The translations under genes were made by a program, and so were the position numbers. A stretch of DNA of 64,000 nucleotides, from NCBI GenBank assembly GCA_036346395.1, contig CM070594.1:26259385-26323384 (forward strand), in the 5' to 3' direction. Every line of letters begins with the position of its first letter. The first letter of the stretch is position 1. The notes under the pieces were generated by a model. The model was not told the DNA's origin, made no database searches, and saw only the letters and a program-made list of their open reading frames with translations. Shown here piece after piece: positions 23,901-38,900 of this stretch. This DNA comes from Hsuehochloa calcarea. Its lineage: Eukaryota; Streptophyta; Magnoliopsida; Poales; Poaceae.

Positions 23901-26900
23901 TCCTCAGGTGTCTGTTTCTACTCCTTTTTTTGCACCAACTAGGGTTCAGTGCAATTATTACAAGAACTTCGGGCACGACTACCAGCGTTGTGCGGTGCGA
24001 AAAAAGCAGAACAAGACACGGGACGATCCAAGGGGGCAGGGAGGCCCTAACTCCTCGACGGGAAGACAGACCAGCACGTCAGGACCTTCTCAACCAAGTG
24101 ACTCTGTTCAGCAGTTCTGCCAAGCTCTACTTCAGTAGCTCTCACAGCTCAGCAGATTCTGCTAGTCTAGCTCAGACGTCTCCTCCAGGTACTTCTTGGG
24201 TTCTGGGTTCTGGTGTCTCTTTTCACATGACACTGGACCCCACATCTCTCACTTCAGTAGGACTTCCTGTTTTTCCTATCTCTGTTCAGACAGCTAACGG
24301 TACTCCACTGTCTGTCAGCTGTTAGGGCACTCTTTTGTCCACTGACTTTTCAGTTCCAGCTGTCTCCCATGTTCTCCAGCTCACCATGCAGCTTCTCTTG
24401 GTGGGTCAGCTCACTGATCTTGGCTGTAGCGTTGGTTTTGACTCTCACACCTGTTTCATCCAGGATCGACAGACAGGGGCGGTACTTGAGACTGGCCGAC
24501 GCCGTAGGGATCGTCAGGGTCTCTACATCCTTGATCGCCTCCACCTTCCGTCCACTTCAGTTGCTCCTGTCACCTCTACGTCTACTTCCACCGCCACTGC
24601 TGCCACCACCTCTGGAATTTTTGCACAGTAGCATCACCGTTTAGGTCACTTGTGTGGGTCCCGTATTTCTTCATTAGTTCGTCAGGGTGTTCTTAAACGT
24701 GTTACTGTTGATACGGCCATGTGTTGTCAGAGTTGTAAGCTGGGCAAGCAGCTACAACTTCCTTATCATTCTAGTAAGTTCTTGTCTTCTCGTCCTTTTG
24801 ATTTAGTTTATTCAGATGTATGACCTGCGCCAATTATCTCTAAAGGTGGGCATAAATCTTATGTGATCTTCATTGATGATTATTCTTGTTTTACATGGAT
24901 TTTCCCTATGTCTAATCGTGGTCAGTTTTTACGATCAATCGCAGCTTTGGAACGATGGTTCGTACTCAGTTTGATTCTTCCATCCGTAATTTTCGTTGTG
25001 ATTCTGCTAGCGAGTACTATTCTGGTGCTTTTAAACAATTTCTTTCTAAACAGGGCACTCTTTATCAGTCTTCTTGTCCTGGTGCTCATGCTCAGAATGG
25101 GGTTGCTGAGCGCAAACATCGTCATCTGATTGAGACTGCCTGGACTCTTCTCCTTCCCTCTCACGTTCCACCACAGTTCTGGGTTGAGACTGTTTCTACG
25201 ACTACATATCTCATCAATATGCAGCCTTCCACTGCTCTTAAGGGTGTCAGTCCTATAGAGCGTCTCTATTCTCGAGCCCCCAGTACACTCACCTTCGTGT
25301 TATTTGTTGTACTTATTTTGTTCTGCTGCAGCATCGTGAGCGCACTAAATTATCGACCCAGTCAGTTGAGTGTCTGTTTCTTGGTTATAGTTCTGAGTAT
25401 AAGGGTTATCGCTACTGAGATCCTTCTTCTCGACGGATCAGGATTTCACGAGATGTTATTTTTGACGAATCTCGACCTTTCTTCTATCGAGATTCGGCTC
25501 CTCCTATTTCCACTGTTGAGTCGATTTTATAGTTGTCTCTTTCTGACTCTTCACCCATTTCTCCACTATCACGGTCTTCCCCTATTTTGTCTCAAGTGGT
25601 TTCTTTTGTACCTCCGCGGAGGCAGCACCGCCTCTTGTTCCTGCAGCACCACCGTTTTATTTCTCTGGTATTCACTACTCTAGGCATCCTCGTCATTCAC
25701 CAGTCTCCTCTCCTAGTATCTTGCCGACACCCACGTCTGATCCTCCTAATGATGCTCCTCATTACGTTCTTCATGACCGGACATCCCTTCGACCTCCTAA
25801 TCATCTTGGATTTGCTTCAATAGCTCAAACTCTCTGTCACTGAGCCTAGTTCTTATCGTGGGGCTGCTCCTCATTCTGAGTGGCAGCTCGCTATGGCAGA
25901 GGAGCTTGATGCTCTTGGACGTACAGAGATTTGGGATATTGTATCGACACCTGTGCATGCTCATCCGATCAGGTGCAAGTGGGTGTATAAGATTAAGACC
26001 CAGTCTGATGGTACTATCAAGCACTACAAGGCTCGTCTTGTGGCTCGCAGTTTTCAGCAGGAGTACGGTCGTGACTACAATGAGATTTTTGTCCCTGTTG
26101 CCCATATGACCACTGTTCGCACTTTTGTTGCGGATGCTTCTGTTCGCCAATGGTCCATCTCTCCGCTAGATATTAAGAATTGACTTTCTTAATGGTGTTT
26201 TGCATGAGGATGTCTAAATGCAGCCACCACCTAGGTTTCACTGTCAGTTCCCATGATCTCATCTCGAGGTAGGACACTGCTTCTTCTGTATGTTGATGAT
26301 ATGCTCATCACTGGTGATGATTCCTCATTCATCATGTATATGAAGAAGCATCTCAGTGAGCAGTTTTTGATGACTGATCTTGGTACTCTTACGTACTTCC
26401 TTGGAATTGAGGTCTCTTCTATGATTGAGTGCTACTACCTCTCCCAGCAGAAGTATGTTCATGATCTTCTTGATCAGTCTGGTCTAACTGACACTCGCAC
26501 TGCTGAGATTCCCACGGAGTTATCCCTACAGCTTCGTGCCATTGATGGTGATCTTCTTGAGGATCCTACTCGATATCGTCATCTTGTTGGGAGTTTGGTG
26601 TATCTTGTGAGCACCCGTCCTGATATTGTTTATGTTGTTCATATCTTGAATCGGTTCATGGCTCGTCCTACCCATCTTCACTGCAGTCATCTTCGTCTTC
26701 TTCGCTACTTGTGTGGGACTATCTCTCGTCATTTGTTTTTCTCTAGCTCTACCTCACTACAGCTTCAGACGTACTCCGATGCAACCTGGGCTAGTGATCC
26801 TTCTGATCGTCGTTTTCTTTCTACTTACTGTGTTTTTCATGGTTCCTCCCTGATTGCCTGGAAGACTAAGAAGCAGACTGCAGTTTCCCATTCGAGTGCA

Positions 26901-29900
26901 GAGGCTGAGTGGAGAGCTATGGCAGCAGTGACAGCAGAGGTTACTTGGTTGAGGTGGCTACTTGCAGATTTTAGAGTGCCTGTAATGGGACATACGACTC
27001 TTTTGTCTGACAGTACAGGTGCTATCAGTATTGCCCAGGACCCAGTGAAGCATGAGCTCACCAAGCACATTGATGTGAATACTTCATACACTCGCTCACA
27101 GGTGCAAGAGAGGGTATTTGCTTTACAGTTTGTGCCATCAGAGTTACAAGTTGCTGACTTCTTCATGAAGCCACAGACTAGGGCACAACACTTGTATTTT
27201 CTCTCTAAATTCAGTGTGTGTGATCCACCATGAGTTTGAGGAGGGTGTTAGAATAGAACTTTTTTGTATTTCCTTATTTGTATATGGCAACCCCCTTGTA
27301 CTCCCTAAATATATTGCCCATTAGGCCTCTCAAATATATGCACGCAATATTCATAACATATAATTTCATGTAAAATGGTCTTCATTGTCACTTTGTTGGA
27401 GAATTATTGAATGCAAGTCGTTAAATGGCAAACTGTATGTGTATGACAACTTTTAACAATGAAGCATAAGAAAGTACTCAGGTTCCACTTCAGGCCAGTG
27501 GTTGTAGTGCTTGTAGATGGTGCTCCAACAGGAAATAGTCCACAATGTGGCCCTTCAACAGATGATTCGATATAGATCTCATGGTGATGTGTTTTGGGAA
27601 GAAGTCGAATCAAGCAATCATCTGACAGAAGGATAATCCGCATGTCCGAGAACACATACAGAACATTGATATTAGCAGCCTCGTGATCAAACCTTCCACC
27701 AAGTGCTCCAGTAACAAGAACGCAAAGCTACGGTGTTAGAAGGAAAAGGTAAGTTTCATAACAGTAATCAGAAGGTCCGAACGATGTAAAACTTTTAATT
27801 TTGATATTGATAGAAAATATCAACTGGTAAAAGATAGCGAGACAGAAAATTATCAATTATCAAACTCAAATAGTACAATTACTACTTACATTAGGTTTTT
27901 CATGATCAGGTGTGCGATGACGGATATGAGAAATGCACTTGTGTAGATCTGTTGTCTCTTGGTTATGTGATTTATCTGAAATTTTGGATCCCTGCATAGA
28001 GATCGGTTTAGCAAAACCATGACATCACCAATGTGGAATTCATTATATCCACCTGCTCCAACAGGAAAGATGAACTCCACTTCCAGAAGTGTTATCCAAT
28101 TTTCTGACAAAGATGCTTGGTGTCTACTTTGCTGCTAAAGATCCATGTCAAACATTGTTGGCCCTTAGCAGTCAATGGCCAAATTAAAAGTCTTGTTGAT
28201 CACCAAATACTCCCGAGAAATTTCAATAGGACGGAAACAGGTTAAGTACTAAACAGGTGTATAATTTCAAGTCAAAGCACCTTGCAGAATTGAGTTTTCA
28301 AAAAAACCAAATTGCAAGCATTGAATTTAGTAGTTAATTATTTCTGATGTACAACCAGAAATAATATCCACATGAAATGGAATAGATGGAAGCATCAGAG
28401 CATCTATTCCTTTACAATGGCGAGTACAGTCAGCCGTTTGTAGACATAATCACCAAAAGAATTGCAACTTTGTTTAAGATCATCAAACCAGCATCCATTC
28501 TCACTGCAGTTGTCTCATGGACTAAGCATAAGATCCTCTCAGACTATGATAAAAAGCAGTCCACTACAATCTACAAAATTGGTCAGCTGCCAGATGAGAA
28601 GTTCGTCATTTTTTATATAGTTTTGCTGTCCACGGCAACAATTCTCTTCTAACAGGTACTAATACATGAGAACACTACTGCAATTTCATTCTTCCAACTA
28701 AATTCACTACAACTTTTAACTGATTGCATTATTTTCTTTTAAAACATTAACAGACAGCATTGTTACTTATGGAAACCTAAACTAAACTCATCAAATGATG
28801 CAATTGGACTTTCTGTAAACTTATCAGTGCAAAGATGCATGTACACTTTTCCCATCATTTTGGCATTTTTGCAGCAGGGGTTTTCATGCTGGAACACACC
28901 TTCCTGGCTTCTCCAATCATTATATTAACTTAAATTCATGCACAACCATAATTCCCATTGCACATAAATTAAAGAGTAAATTGCATGGTGAGTCACTGAA
29001 CTTGTGCAGGTGGTTTATCTGGGTCAGGGTACTTAGAGAATGCACATCTAGGTCACTAAAGTGCATTAAGTGGGTCATCAGTCATCCAACATAGCCTAGG
29101 CTGGCAGCTCACACTGATGTGGCACTCCACGTGGCGCTACATGTTGATGTAGCACCCAGACCCACCCTTTTTGCATTAAACCCCCTACTCTACCTTCGCA
29201 TTTCCCATTCTCTTCCTCCTCTATCCAGACCAAATGCACCACCACCCACCGCCGTTGGCGCTGTCTCTGCCAGAAGGGTGGCGCAAATCCCACAGCGATG
29301 ACAACTTCCAGGTGCACATCAATGTTGAGCAGTGGTGTCCTCCAGATAGAGCGAAAATGTGGACCAGCGAGCAGGCGACTGTAGCGGCTGCTGCTTCTGC
29401 TGTGCAAGCACGACAGCCTCCTGTGCAGCACGCCAAGCAGCGCCAATCAATGAAGGGTGACCCAGACGGAAGCCGCCGACATCAAGCATCCATGCTACTG
29501 ATGTGTTTGTGCTATGTGGCCGCTTTGAGCAATTTGTTCTTCAATTTATTTTTCCTCTTTCTTATTTCTTCTTTCCTGATCAAATTTTTTCCAATCCCCA
29601 ATTCCTCCATGGTAGCTTCTTGGTCAGGTGTGCTTCAACCTAGTCATCTTTGCATTAATGGACGACCTGAATGAGAAGAAATCGAAGGGCAAGCTCCCCA
29701 AGCCGAAACAAACAGCTGGTCTCCATGCCGCTGTTGTGCTCGTGTTGTCCCTGGAGATGAAGAACAAGAAGGTGCTAGTACAGATGGAAGGAGATGGGCT
29801 TTGGAAGATCACTCAAATCCAAATACAGGCAAGGGCAACGACGGCGGGGTGGCACGATCAACAAAGGTCGCTAGAAACGTCACCATTTGCATCTTAGTTG

Positions 29901-32900
29901 GAGACTTGGAGTAGAGAGAGAGAGAGAGGAGAAAGGGGTTAAAAGCAAATTTTTGCCATGTTGGCAACAGTCAGCTTGCAGTGTCTCACAGGGCTAGTTT
30001 GGACTTGGCATGACCCACTTAACGCACTTTAGTGACCTAAATGTGCATTTTCTAAGTATGATGACCTACATGAATCACGTGCACAAGTTCAATGATCTGC
30101 CGTGTAATTTACTCTAAATTAAACATAGGCTTAATGTTCATTACGCATATGTTAGTATTAAGGCAGAACCAGTATGTTCAAACAACACTTCAGAAGTGAG
30201 CTTAGCCAAAGTTCAATTGCTGAAATCCCACCAGGATGTCCAGATAATGTAAAACATCGTAGGAAAGAGGAAGCAAGAAAAAAACCTGACTAGAGTAGAA
30301 CTTTTTTACTTCCAGCCTTATAGAATCCATATCTCCCTCGATTATTTCGGGAACATACCTGGATAACAGCAACTATTTGTGAAATTTAGGCAAGATGAGT
30401 CCTAAAAAATTTGTTGGCATGGTTCTCTAGGTAGAATAAAGCACAAACATATATAAGCAGCTTGGTATAAGAAAACTGATAAACTGACTCTACTAGGAGA
30501 AGACGTTCAGATATACAACATAATGAAGTCTCCTGGATAACATCAAGTAGAATCATCACCATCATCATAAAATATGACCCTTTTTTAATGATTTTTGGAA
30601 ATTAGTCCAAGTAGATTATTCTATGCCTGATCAGTTACCAGAAAATTCCTGTAAAAAAATTGTTACCAGAAATTAAATAGGTGTGTCTCAGTCAGTGGCA
30701 AGAGATCTGCAATCACCTATAAGTAGAATCACTACTACCTATGTGCATTACATATGAAACACGTATACTAGAAGGCATGGGATGCACTACTAAAAGTACG
30801 CAGACATGCTTAAGCATCTTAAGTCTTAACATACAGACTACAGGAAACATATATGAGATGTTCTGAGAGACCATGTGAGAGGTCCTCCACTCTGAGTGAT
30901 GAGTATTTGACAAGTGTGTTGATTAGATTGAGAGTTGAGGTTTTCGGTTTGACTGCTTTTTAAGTGAGTCGAGTAATCGGAACTACCATGTGTATGGAGC
31001 GGAAGTTCGATATATCAGAACTACCGGCGTTAGAAATAGGATCTTCCGATTTATCCGGTTTTGGTTTGGTGAAGGAAATCGGAACTTCCGCACATGGGGT
31101 AGCGGAGTGTCCGATAATTCGACATTGAGTGTTCTCGAGATGGAAATCGAATTGAAATTCGAAATCGGATGTTAGAAGATCGGAAGTTCCGCCGTGTTAA
31201 GCGCGAACTTCCGATATTCTGTCAAATGCGGATAGTTGAAATCGGAACTTCATTGTAGTAAGTCGAACTTCCGATTGTGTCGAGAATCGCGTAGAAGATT
31301 ATTTTGTGGATTTTGATTTTGTATGAGTTTGAGTCTTATACAAATATTGATGCTATGATATTGTGCAATGCTATGTGATGTGTTTTTGTCTGTGTTGATG
31401 CAGGCATCAAGATGGAGTCGTGGCGAGACACGTGGACCGGACTAGGCGCAGGAGGCGTTGAGGTCAGAACGGTCGGGATGTGTCGAAGACGGCGCGAATC
31501 TTGAAGCGGTTGCAGTCGTGCACAACAAGGTGTACGGAGGCTTCGGAAGGTGCGCAAGGGCGAAAGGGTCATTTCGCAAGCGGCAAAAGTGGAGGCGGTT
31601 CCGTTCGGTGTAGCGGGCTTAATGGGTTGGAGGCCCATTAGCCAAGGCTATAAATAGGGAGAACCACAGAGTTAGGGTTAGACTTTTGGGAGAAAGAAAA
31701 TTAGGGTTAGCCTTAGCAAAAGGTTTGTTTTGCTTTGAGAGTTTGTTGAGAGAGAATGAATCAAAATCTTGTAATCATTCCTCTGTGGTTCCTTGTAATC
31801 TTTTGATTTCTCTTAATGAATCTCTGAGGTTTTGATTACTTGCCTATGCCTTTCTCTATTCCCTTTCTCGTTCATGTTGAATATTTAAGGTTTTGATGTA
31901 TCTTTTGATTCGTCGTATGAAATAGCATGAAACTTGATATCTAGAGTCGCTTTGTTATTGCTAATGGATTCCCAAAGTCTCATGAACTAAGAATCGAGAA
32001 TCGTGTCTATTTTGGGTTTTGGTCTTTCTTTCCCTTCTTCAAGAAATCCATATTTAGCTTGATTATTGGATCCTTGTTTGCGATTCTTCTCCATAAGGTC
32101 AAGATGGTGTTTAGGATGATGTCCTGTGAACCTTGACCTGAGAAGAGCACTCAAGATTTCGCATTTTGGATTTTTGGGAAAAACCCGAAGATCGTTTTCT
32201 TCCAGGACAATCGGAACTTCCGATTGTCCATGGCGAACTCTGCAGAGCGGAACTTCCATGATGAACCCCGAACTTCCGGAGTGCGGAACTATCACGTAAA
32301 ATCGAACGTCCGATTTCTCGAGCGATCTGAAACTTCGTTCTTGTTCTCGATTTTGCTTCACTCTTCTTGAGATATCCAGAGCACTTTGTAGGTCTTATTT
32401 AATTACAGCAAAGGGAGTTATTAATTTTAAAGCACCATTCACCCCCTCTGCTGCCATTTCGGTCCTTCAATTGGTATCGAGCGGTTAGCTCTTCTTTATA
32501 GATCTTAACCGGTCTTGAGCCATGGCAACGGACAAGTATTCCACCAAGCCTCCGGTCTTTGATGGTCCGGATTACCCTTCCGGAAGAGCCGAATGGAAAC
32601 GTATATCCGTGCTCGGGGTATGCCATCCGGAGAAAGGTGAAAGTCGTTTGTCTTTGTTCTCGCCGATGAGAACATCAATGTGGGAAATATGGTCGATGTT
32701 GAGGCAAATGCTAAGGCAAGGAACATTATCATTCAAGGTTTGAGCGTATGAGTTTGATCGTATTTCTCATTTGATTTCGCTATGACATCCGGGTGACCTC
32801 GATGCATACCATGAGGGCACCACTCGATTAAGACGGTTCGACAAGACCAGTTCAAGCGAGAATATAGTAAATTTGAGATGCTTGTCGGTGAATCTCTTGA

Positions 32901-35900
32901 CGAGTGCTTTTCGCGTTTTCATAAGATTTTGAGCAACCTCCGAGCGGTCGGTCTTACATACCCCGACTCGGATAACGCCGACAGATGCTTTCGCGACTCG
33001 ATCTTCGTGTTTGGGAGATGAAAGTGACTACCATCAAGGATAGCACGGACCTCTCGACCGACTCTTGATGCGCTTTACTCGCGTCTCAAGACTCACGAGA
33101 TTGACATTGTCTCTCAAGGTCGAAGTCACGATCGATGGCTTTAGTCATCGATCCCACTTCGGATCTTCTTACGAGTCGACACGTGGGTTCTCCTAGTCGC
33201 TCTCGTGACATAACCGATGATCGCTTAGAGCGACTTGAGGATGAATAACTAGCCCTCCTAGCTCGGAAGTTTTCTCATGCTTACAAGAGGAGGAGGATGG
33301 TAAAAGAGGAGGTCTGTGATTTGTTTCGAGTGTGGTGGCCCCAACCACATCCGAGCAAACCGTCCCAAGCTTGGGAAGGGCAAAGGTGACTATGGCGGAC
33401 CAAGCAAGAACGACTACATCGACAAGAACCGCAACACGAAGCCCTCAAAGACTGATCAAGGCAAGAAGAAGTTCCGCAACTTTGGGAAGGCAAAGAAGTT
33501 GCTCCATCGCGTCCTCACCGCCTCGATTTAACCGGACACCGGCGAGGTGGAGGGTGGAGCGGCGATGATGGGAAGGACGATCATGATCCCAAGGACGACG
33601 GCAACTTCTCCTAAGATGTGCTTCATGGCCCTGGGCGAATCGAGCGACGGCGAGCCAGACTCCGACTCCGATGAGGTTAGTCCCACTTATGACCATTTAA
33701 TGATGCTTTTCTTAAGCTAGGTAGATTTCACGCTAAGTCTAGGGCTAAGTGTTCCGTGTTGGAGAAGGAAGTAGCTAGACTATCACGGAGCTTACTTCAC
33801 TTACATCCGCTCCCTCCGTGATGATTGTGACACTTGGCGTGCTTTGCTTGATGACATGGAAAAATTAAGGACCTTGCATGATAGTGTGTCCTCCGAACTT
33901 GACATGATTAAGGTAGAGAACATTAGCCTTCTTGTTGAATTAGAGATGAGTAGGGTAGCACCTCCTTCATCCACTCTTGATGAGGCTATCGCTTGCACCT
34001 CATGTGAGGTTAAGGACAATTCTTTTAGAGGTCTTTATACCATGTTGCTTGATCTGCTGAAACTTGTGAAAATTGTAATAAACTAAAGATGAACCTAAAG
34101 CAGGCAGATCATAAAATTGTTGAATTTCAAGTCGCGCTACTAGAGCCTATTGTCTCTTGTTTAAATTGTCCTAAGTTAATCACAATTAGAATCAGATCTA
34201 GCGGTTTCAAGAAATGATTGATCACAGAATAAATTGGCTCAAGATGCTTCTAAGGACCTTGTTAGCTCACCTTGCAATCATTGTAATAAACTAAAATGTG
34301 ATTTGGTTGCATTGGATGAAAAATGTGAAGTTAACTAAGGACCTTCTAGAGACACAATCATCCGCTTGTATTGTGTGTGCCGGGAAGAAGTCTAAGGGTT
34401 TGGTAGAGACGCCTAGTAACGTGAACCAATCACTAGCGAGAGGAATTTGTCCCCCAAAGTCCGTATGCGTGCACAAGCCAATCTTGCCTCTATTTTGGTT
34501 CTTCTTCCGCTCCCTTACCTTCTTTGTCTCTTCTTCCCCTGCTCTTCTTGCACCTCTCTCTTTCGGGAGTGTCAAGATCTTATGAACACTCTCGAGAGGT
34601 TTGTAGGAGGCAAGAAGAAGCTCAATCTCATTCTAGACAAATCTAAAATTTGTAGATTTAATCAGGGTCTAGGATATGATATCCAGGAGGATATGAGGAA
34701 GCATCCACCTGTCGTGCTCAAAACCATAGCACCAGGTGTGATCAAAACTAAGCCCAGGACTGAGAAAGTCAATTTTAAGTCAGCGGGTTTTGTTCAAAGG
34801 ATTTCTGACAGCAAGGTGATTCCACCTGCAGCTTCGGCCCCTCAGAAGGCGAAGTATCATTGCACCTTCCGCCGTAAAGATGGACATTTAGTTGATCATT
34901 GCTTCAGCGCGCAAGATCGCGCGAGAGACCGTGTTGAGTTTCTTAGGCACATTCAGGGTCAGCCCCAGATCTTGAGTGCACCTAAGACCAACACGAGGTC
35001 TAGGTTTGTTCCATCTGATAATTTTGGGCAGCATCGAGGACTTGGTTTTTCTGTGTTTTCTGAGTTTCGTCCTCATGCTTCCTTTGGTCGTAACTTCCGC
35101 CGTCCTGAGGGTAGATCTCGTTTTTCCTTTCGAGATAGCTACCATGGCGAGATCGATGTTATCGCACTTCGACTCGCTCTTCCATAGCAGTCGGATCCAA
35201 CAACAGGCTGAGATCTTTTGACTTGTTGAGTGACAGAGAGCGTAGGGTAGATAGAGGTCAGTCTTGCTTGACTACTTCATCTGTTCGCCGTGTTACTCAG
35301 TATTGGGTGCCAAAATCTCTGATTCACCCGATCGAGACTTTACTGCTTGACTCGTGGTCGCCGGGCTGGGAAGGGAAAGGTCTGGATTGTAGACTCCGGT
35401 TGTTCACGTCATATGACTGGTGAGTCTCGTTGGTTTTCTTCCCTAGCCCGCGCTCCAGGTGATGAGACGATCACCTTCGGAGATGCTTCATTTGGGCGCG
35501 TCATCGCTAAAGGTACTGTGAGCATTAATGATTCTTTTATTTTAAAAGATGTTGCCTTAGTAAGTAAGCCGCAGATAATCGCTTTGCCTCTCGACTTCTG
35601 ATGACGGTTTCGAGGTGAGCTTTAAGAAAAACAATTGCAAAATTCTTGATTCTTCTGTAGTCTAGTTTATGGATTTCGATATGGGAGGATCTTTCGTGCT
35701 GATTTTTCCGGATCTTCCGTGATCCTCTTCGATGTTTAATTGCTTCAATCCCGTGACTTGACTTTCTCGCATAGGAGACTTGGTCATATAGGATTTGATC
35801 ATCGACCGAGTTAGCGCCACGATCTCATTCGTGGTTTGCGAAACTCAAAATGGTCAAGGATCTTGTTTGTGCTCCTTGCCGCCGCGGCAAAATGGTTGCC

Positions 35901-38900
35901 GCTTCACATCCTCCGATTCTGATGACTATGACAGATGCACTGTGTCAATCGCCCATATGGACACGAGGGACCAAATAGAGTGCAATCGGTGGGAGGAAGT
36001 GGTACGTATTTGTCGTGGTCGATGACTTCTCGAGGTATTCTTGGGTGTTTTTCTTAGCCTCGAAGGATGAGACGCTTACTCTTTTCGTGGTCTTTTAGTA
36101 GGCTTTCTGTTGAGCTCCTGGTGCATTACGAGCAATTCACCGATAATGGCACCGAGTTCAAGAATTCCTACTTTGAGAGTTTTGTGGTGAGACAGTGTAG
36201 AGCACCGCCTCGCTCCATACGCCCCCAACAAAATGGCGTTGTGGAGAGGAAGAACCGCACCTTAGTCGAGATGGCCAGACGATGCTTGATGAGTACTCTA
36301 CACCTAGGAAGTTTTGGTGAGGGAATTGCTCTTGCTTGTCATGTTTCTAACAGAGTTTTTCTTCTGCACTCTTGCATCGCACTTCTTATGAGTTGAGATA
36401 TGGGCGAAAACCCAGTCTCGCATTTTCGTGTGTTTGGTTGCAAGTGTTTTATTCTCAAGTCCGGGAACCTAGATAAGTTCGAGTCACGATCTTGTGATGG
36501 GATCTTTACGGGTTACTCGACTTCTTCTCGTGCCTATAGAGTGCTGGCTGCGAATCTAGTAAATTGTTAGAAACTCAGTGAGGTGACCTTCGATGAGGCC
36601 ACCCGAGGACTAGGCCCGATATCTCGTGTTCCTTAGAGCGATCTGAGTCCATCTTTGTGGACGATGAGGAGGATGGAGATGAGGGTTGTTTACCCGATCC
36701 AGCTTCCTTCTCTTCTCTTGAGGTGCCCTCTTCCACCGCACTCGAGGAGATCACCTTACCTTCGCTTCTTCTCAAGCTAGTGGCTCTGTCCCTATCTCGC
36801 CTCGCTAATGAGTTGAGGCCACTTCTTTCACTCCACCTGGACCTCCAAGACACATTCAAAAGGACCATCCTTCAGAGCGATAATTGGAGATCTCTTTGAG
36901 CGAGTCACTGCTCAAAACTGGCATGTCTCTATTCTGTCTCCATTCTGCCTTTGTTGCCTCGTTTGAGCCCAAAGACGTTTGTCATGCTCTTTCTGATGAG
37001 TCATGGACTAACGCCATGCACGAGGAATTGGAAAACTTTGAAAGGAACAAGGTCTCGTCCTTGTTGAGCCCCTCAAGGTCACAATATCATTGGGACCAAA
37101 TGGGTGTTCAAGAACAAGCAAAGTGAAGATGGGTTAGTCATTCGAAACAAGGCTAGACTGGTAGCTCAGGGGTACTCTCAAGTTGAGGGTCTAGATTTCG
37201 AAGAGACCTTTGCCCTCAGAGCTAGACTTGAAGCCATTAGAACTCGCTTGCCTTTGCGACTTCTAAGGGTTTCAAGCTTTACCAGATGGATGTCAAGAGT
37301 GCCTTCCTCAATGGCCTTATTGAGGAAGAAGTCTATGTCGACTGACCTCCCGGTTTCGAGAACCCCAAATACCCTAACCATGTCTACAGAGCTTTCCAAA
37401 GCTTTGTATGGACTCAAGCAGCTCCCGGAGCTTGGTATGAAAGGCTTAAGTCCTATCTCACGAGCCATGGTTTTGAGATGGGTAAAATTGACAAAACCTT
37501 GTTCATCCGCCGTCGAGGCACCGATCTTCCGCTCGTCCGGATCTATGTGGATGACATTATCTTTGGCGGCTCCTCGCATGCTCGCTTCCCGCTTTCCGAT
37601 GTCATGAGCTCGGAGTTTGAAATGAGCATGATGGGCGAGTTGAGTTTCTTCCTTGGCTTCCAAATCAAACAGACTCGAGAGGTACCTTTCTTCATCAAGG
37701 CAAATACACTCGAGACCTCCCGCCGCTTCGACATGAATGATGGAAAACCAAGATCAACCCCAATGGCATCTACAAATGCTCTGATCCGGATGAAGACGGC
37801 GAACTCGTTGACCAAAAGGATTTCAGAGCATGATAGGCTCTCTCTTGTACCTCACCCTCGAGACCGGACATACACTTTTCGTGTGTCTTTGTGCTCGGTT
37901 TGAGCTTCTCTCGCGTATCTCACCGTCAAAGCGGTGAAGCGCATCTTCGGTACCTTCGAGCTACCATTGACTATGGCATCCGTACTCTTCCTCTTCTTGT
38001 CTATCTCTTAGAGCCTTCTCCGATGCGCACTTTGCTTTGGTCAGGATAGATAGGAAGAGCACTTCCGCACTTGTCAATTCATTGGCACTTCTCTCGCCTC
38101 CGGTCGCCGAGGAAGCAATCCGGTTGCGCGATCCACTGCAGAGGCCGAGTACGTTCTGTGCAGCCTAGTTCTTTGTAGTCAAGTGCTTTGGATGGTCTCG
38201 ACCTGCAGATTTCGGGCTATCTATCGATTGCGCTCCACTCTTCTCGTGATAACACGTCTGCGATTTGCATTGCCAAGAACCCAGGCAACATTCTCGGACC
38301 AAGCATATTGATATCGATATCACTTTCTTAGAGACCATGTAGAGAAGGGTGACATTGTGCTCCGGTTGTGGAGAGTGAGCACCGCTTGGCGATATCTTCA
38401 CTAAGCCTCCGACGGCTCTCGGTTTTGATTCTGCAAGGAGAGCTTGGGGTGGTTTGTCCTTACGGATTTCTTTGTGAGGGAGCGTTGTGCTACTCTCAGT
38501 ATTATATTATATTATATTATATTATACGCTTACTCCTTTCTCGTTTCATTTCTTTTAATATTTGGTCAAGTCCTTCCAAAGATAGGTTAGAGTGTTTCTC
38601 TTGCCACATTGCTTTGATGATACTTCTTGTCTTGTGCTTCTAGGATGTCGCTTATTAGTCGTCTCTTCCTCTCTAAGTAGAGCTTACTCACTTCTTATAG
38701 GTTCTAGCAGGGTCGGGCCACCCTTGGGTAGACAGGGGCAGTGTTTGCTCCTTAGTGTTTGTGTAGATCACCTAATAGTCCTAGAATCATATGGGGTAGA
38801 TAAGAATCATGCGAGCGATAGTTTTCTATATCTTTTCTATGCTCTAAAGGATCGCTTTTCTGCTTTTACTTATCGATTCTCGCTTTTGTTCCTTTGGTTC

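Larger units (their letters stand above)
22415..27358 (+). mobile_element. Element C: short-LTR Ty1-copia in TPK intron 5
   Basis: A 4.9-kb element with LTRs of about 100 bp: 22415-22510 and 27246-27358, both TGTTA...ATAACA with a shared CTCCCTANATATATTGCCCA core. Flanks are GATAA and TATAA, a 5-bp duplication with one mismatch. The primer binding site TGGTATCAGAGC at 22511 abuts the LTR, and the polypurine tract GAGGAGGG ends at 27245. The domain order is gag, protease, integrase, RT, RNase H. The gag and integrase parts are broken, but the last 327 codons are open. It is antisense to TPK. Confidence 0.92.

Noticed and set aside
28386..28652. 88-codon plus-strand frame in TPK intron 3
   Set aside because: It is short, matches no family I can recall and lies in AT-rich intron DNA. 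It is kept only as a note.
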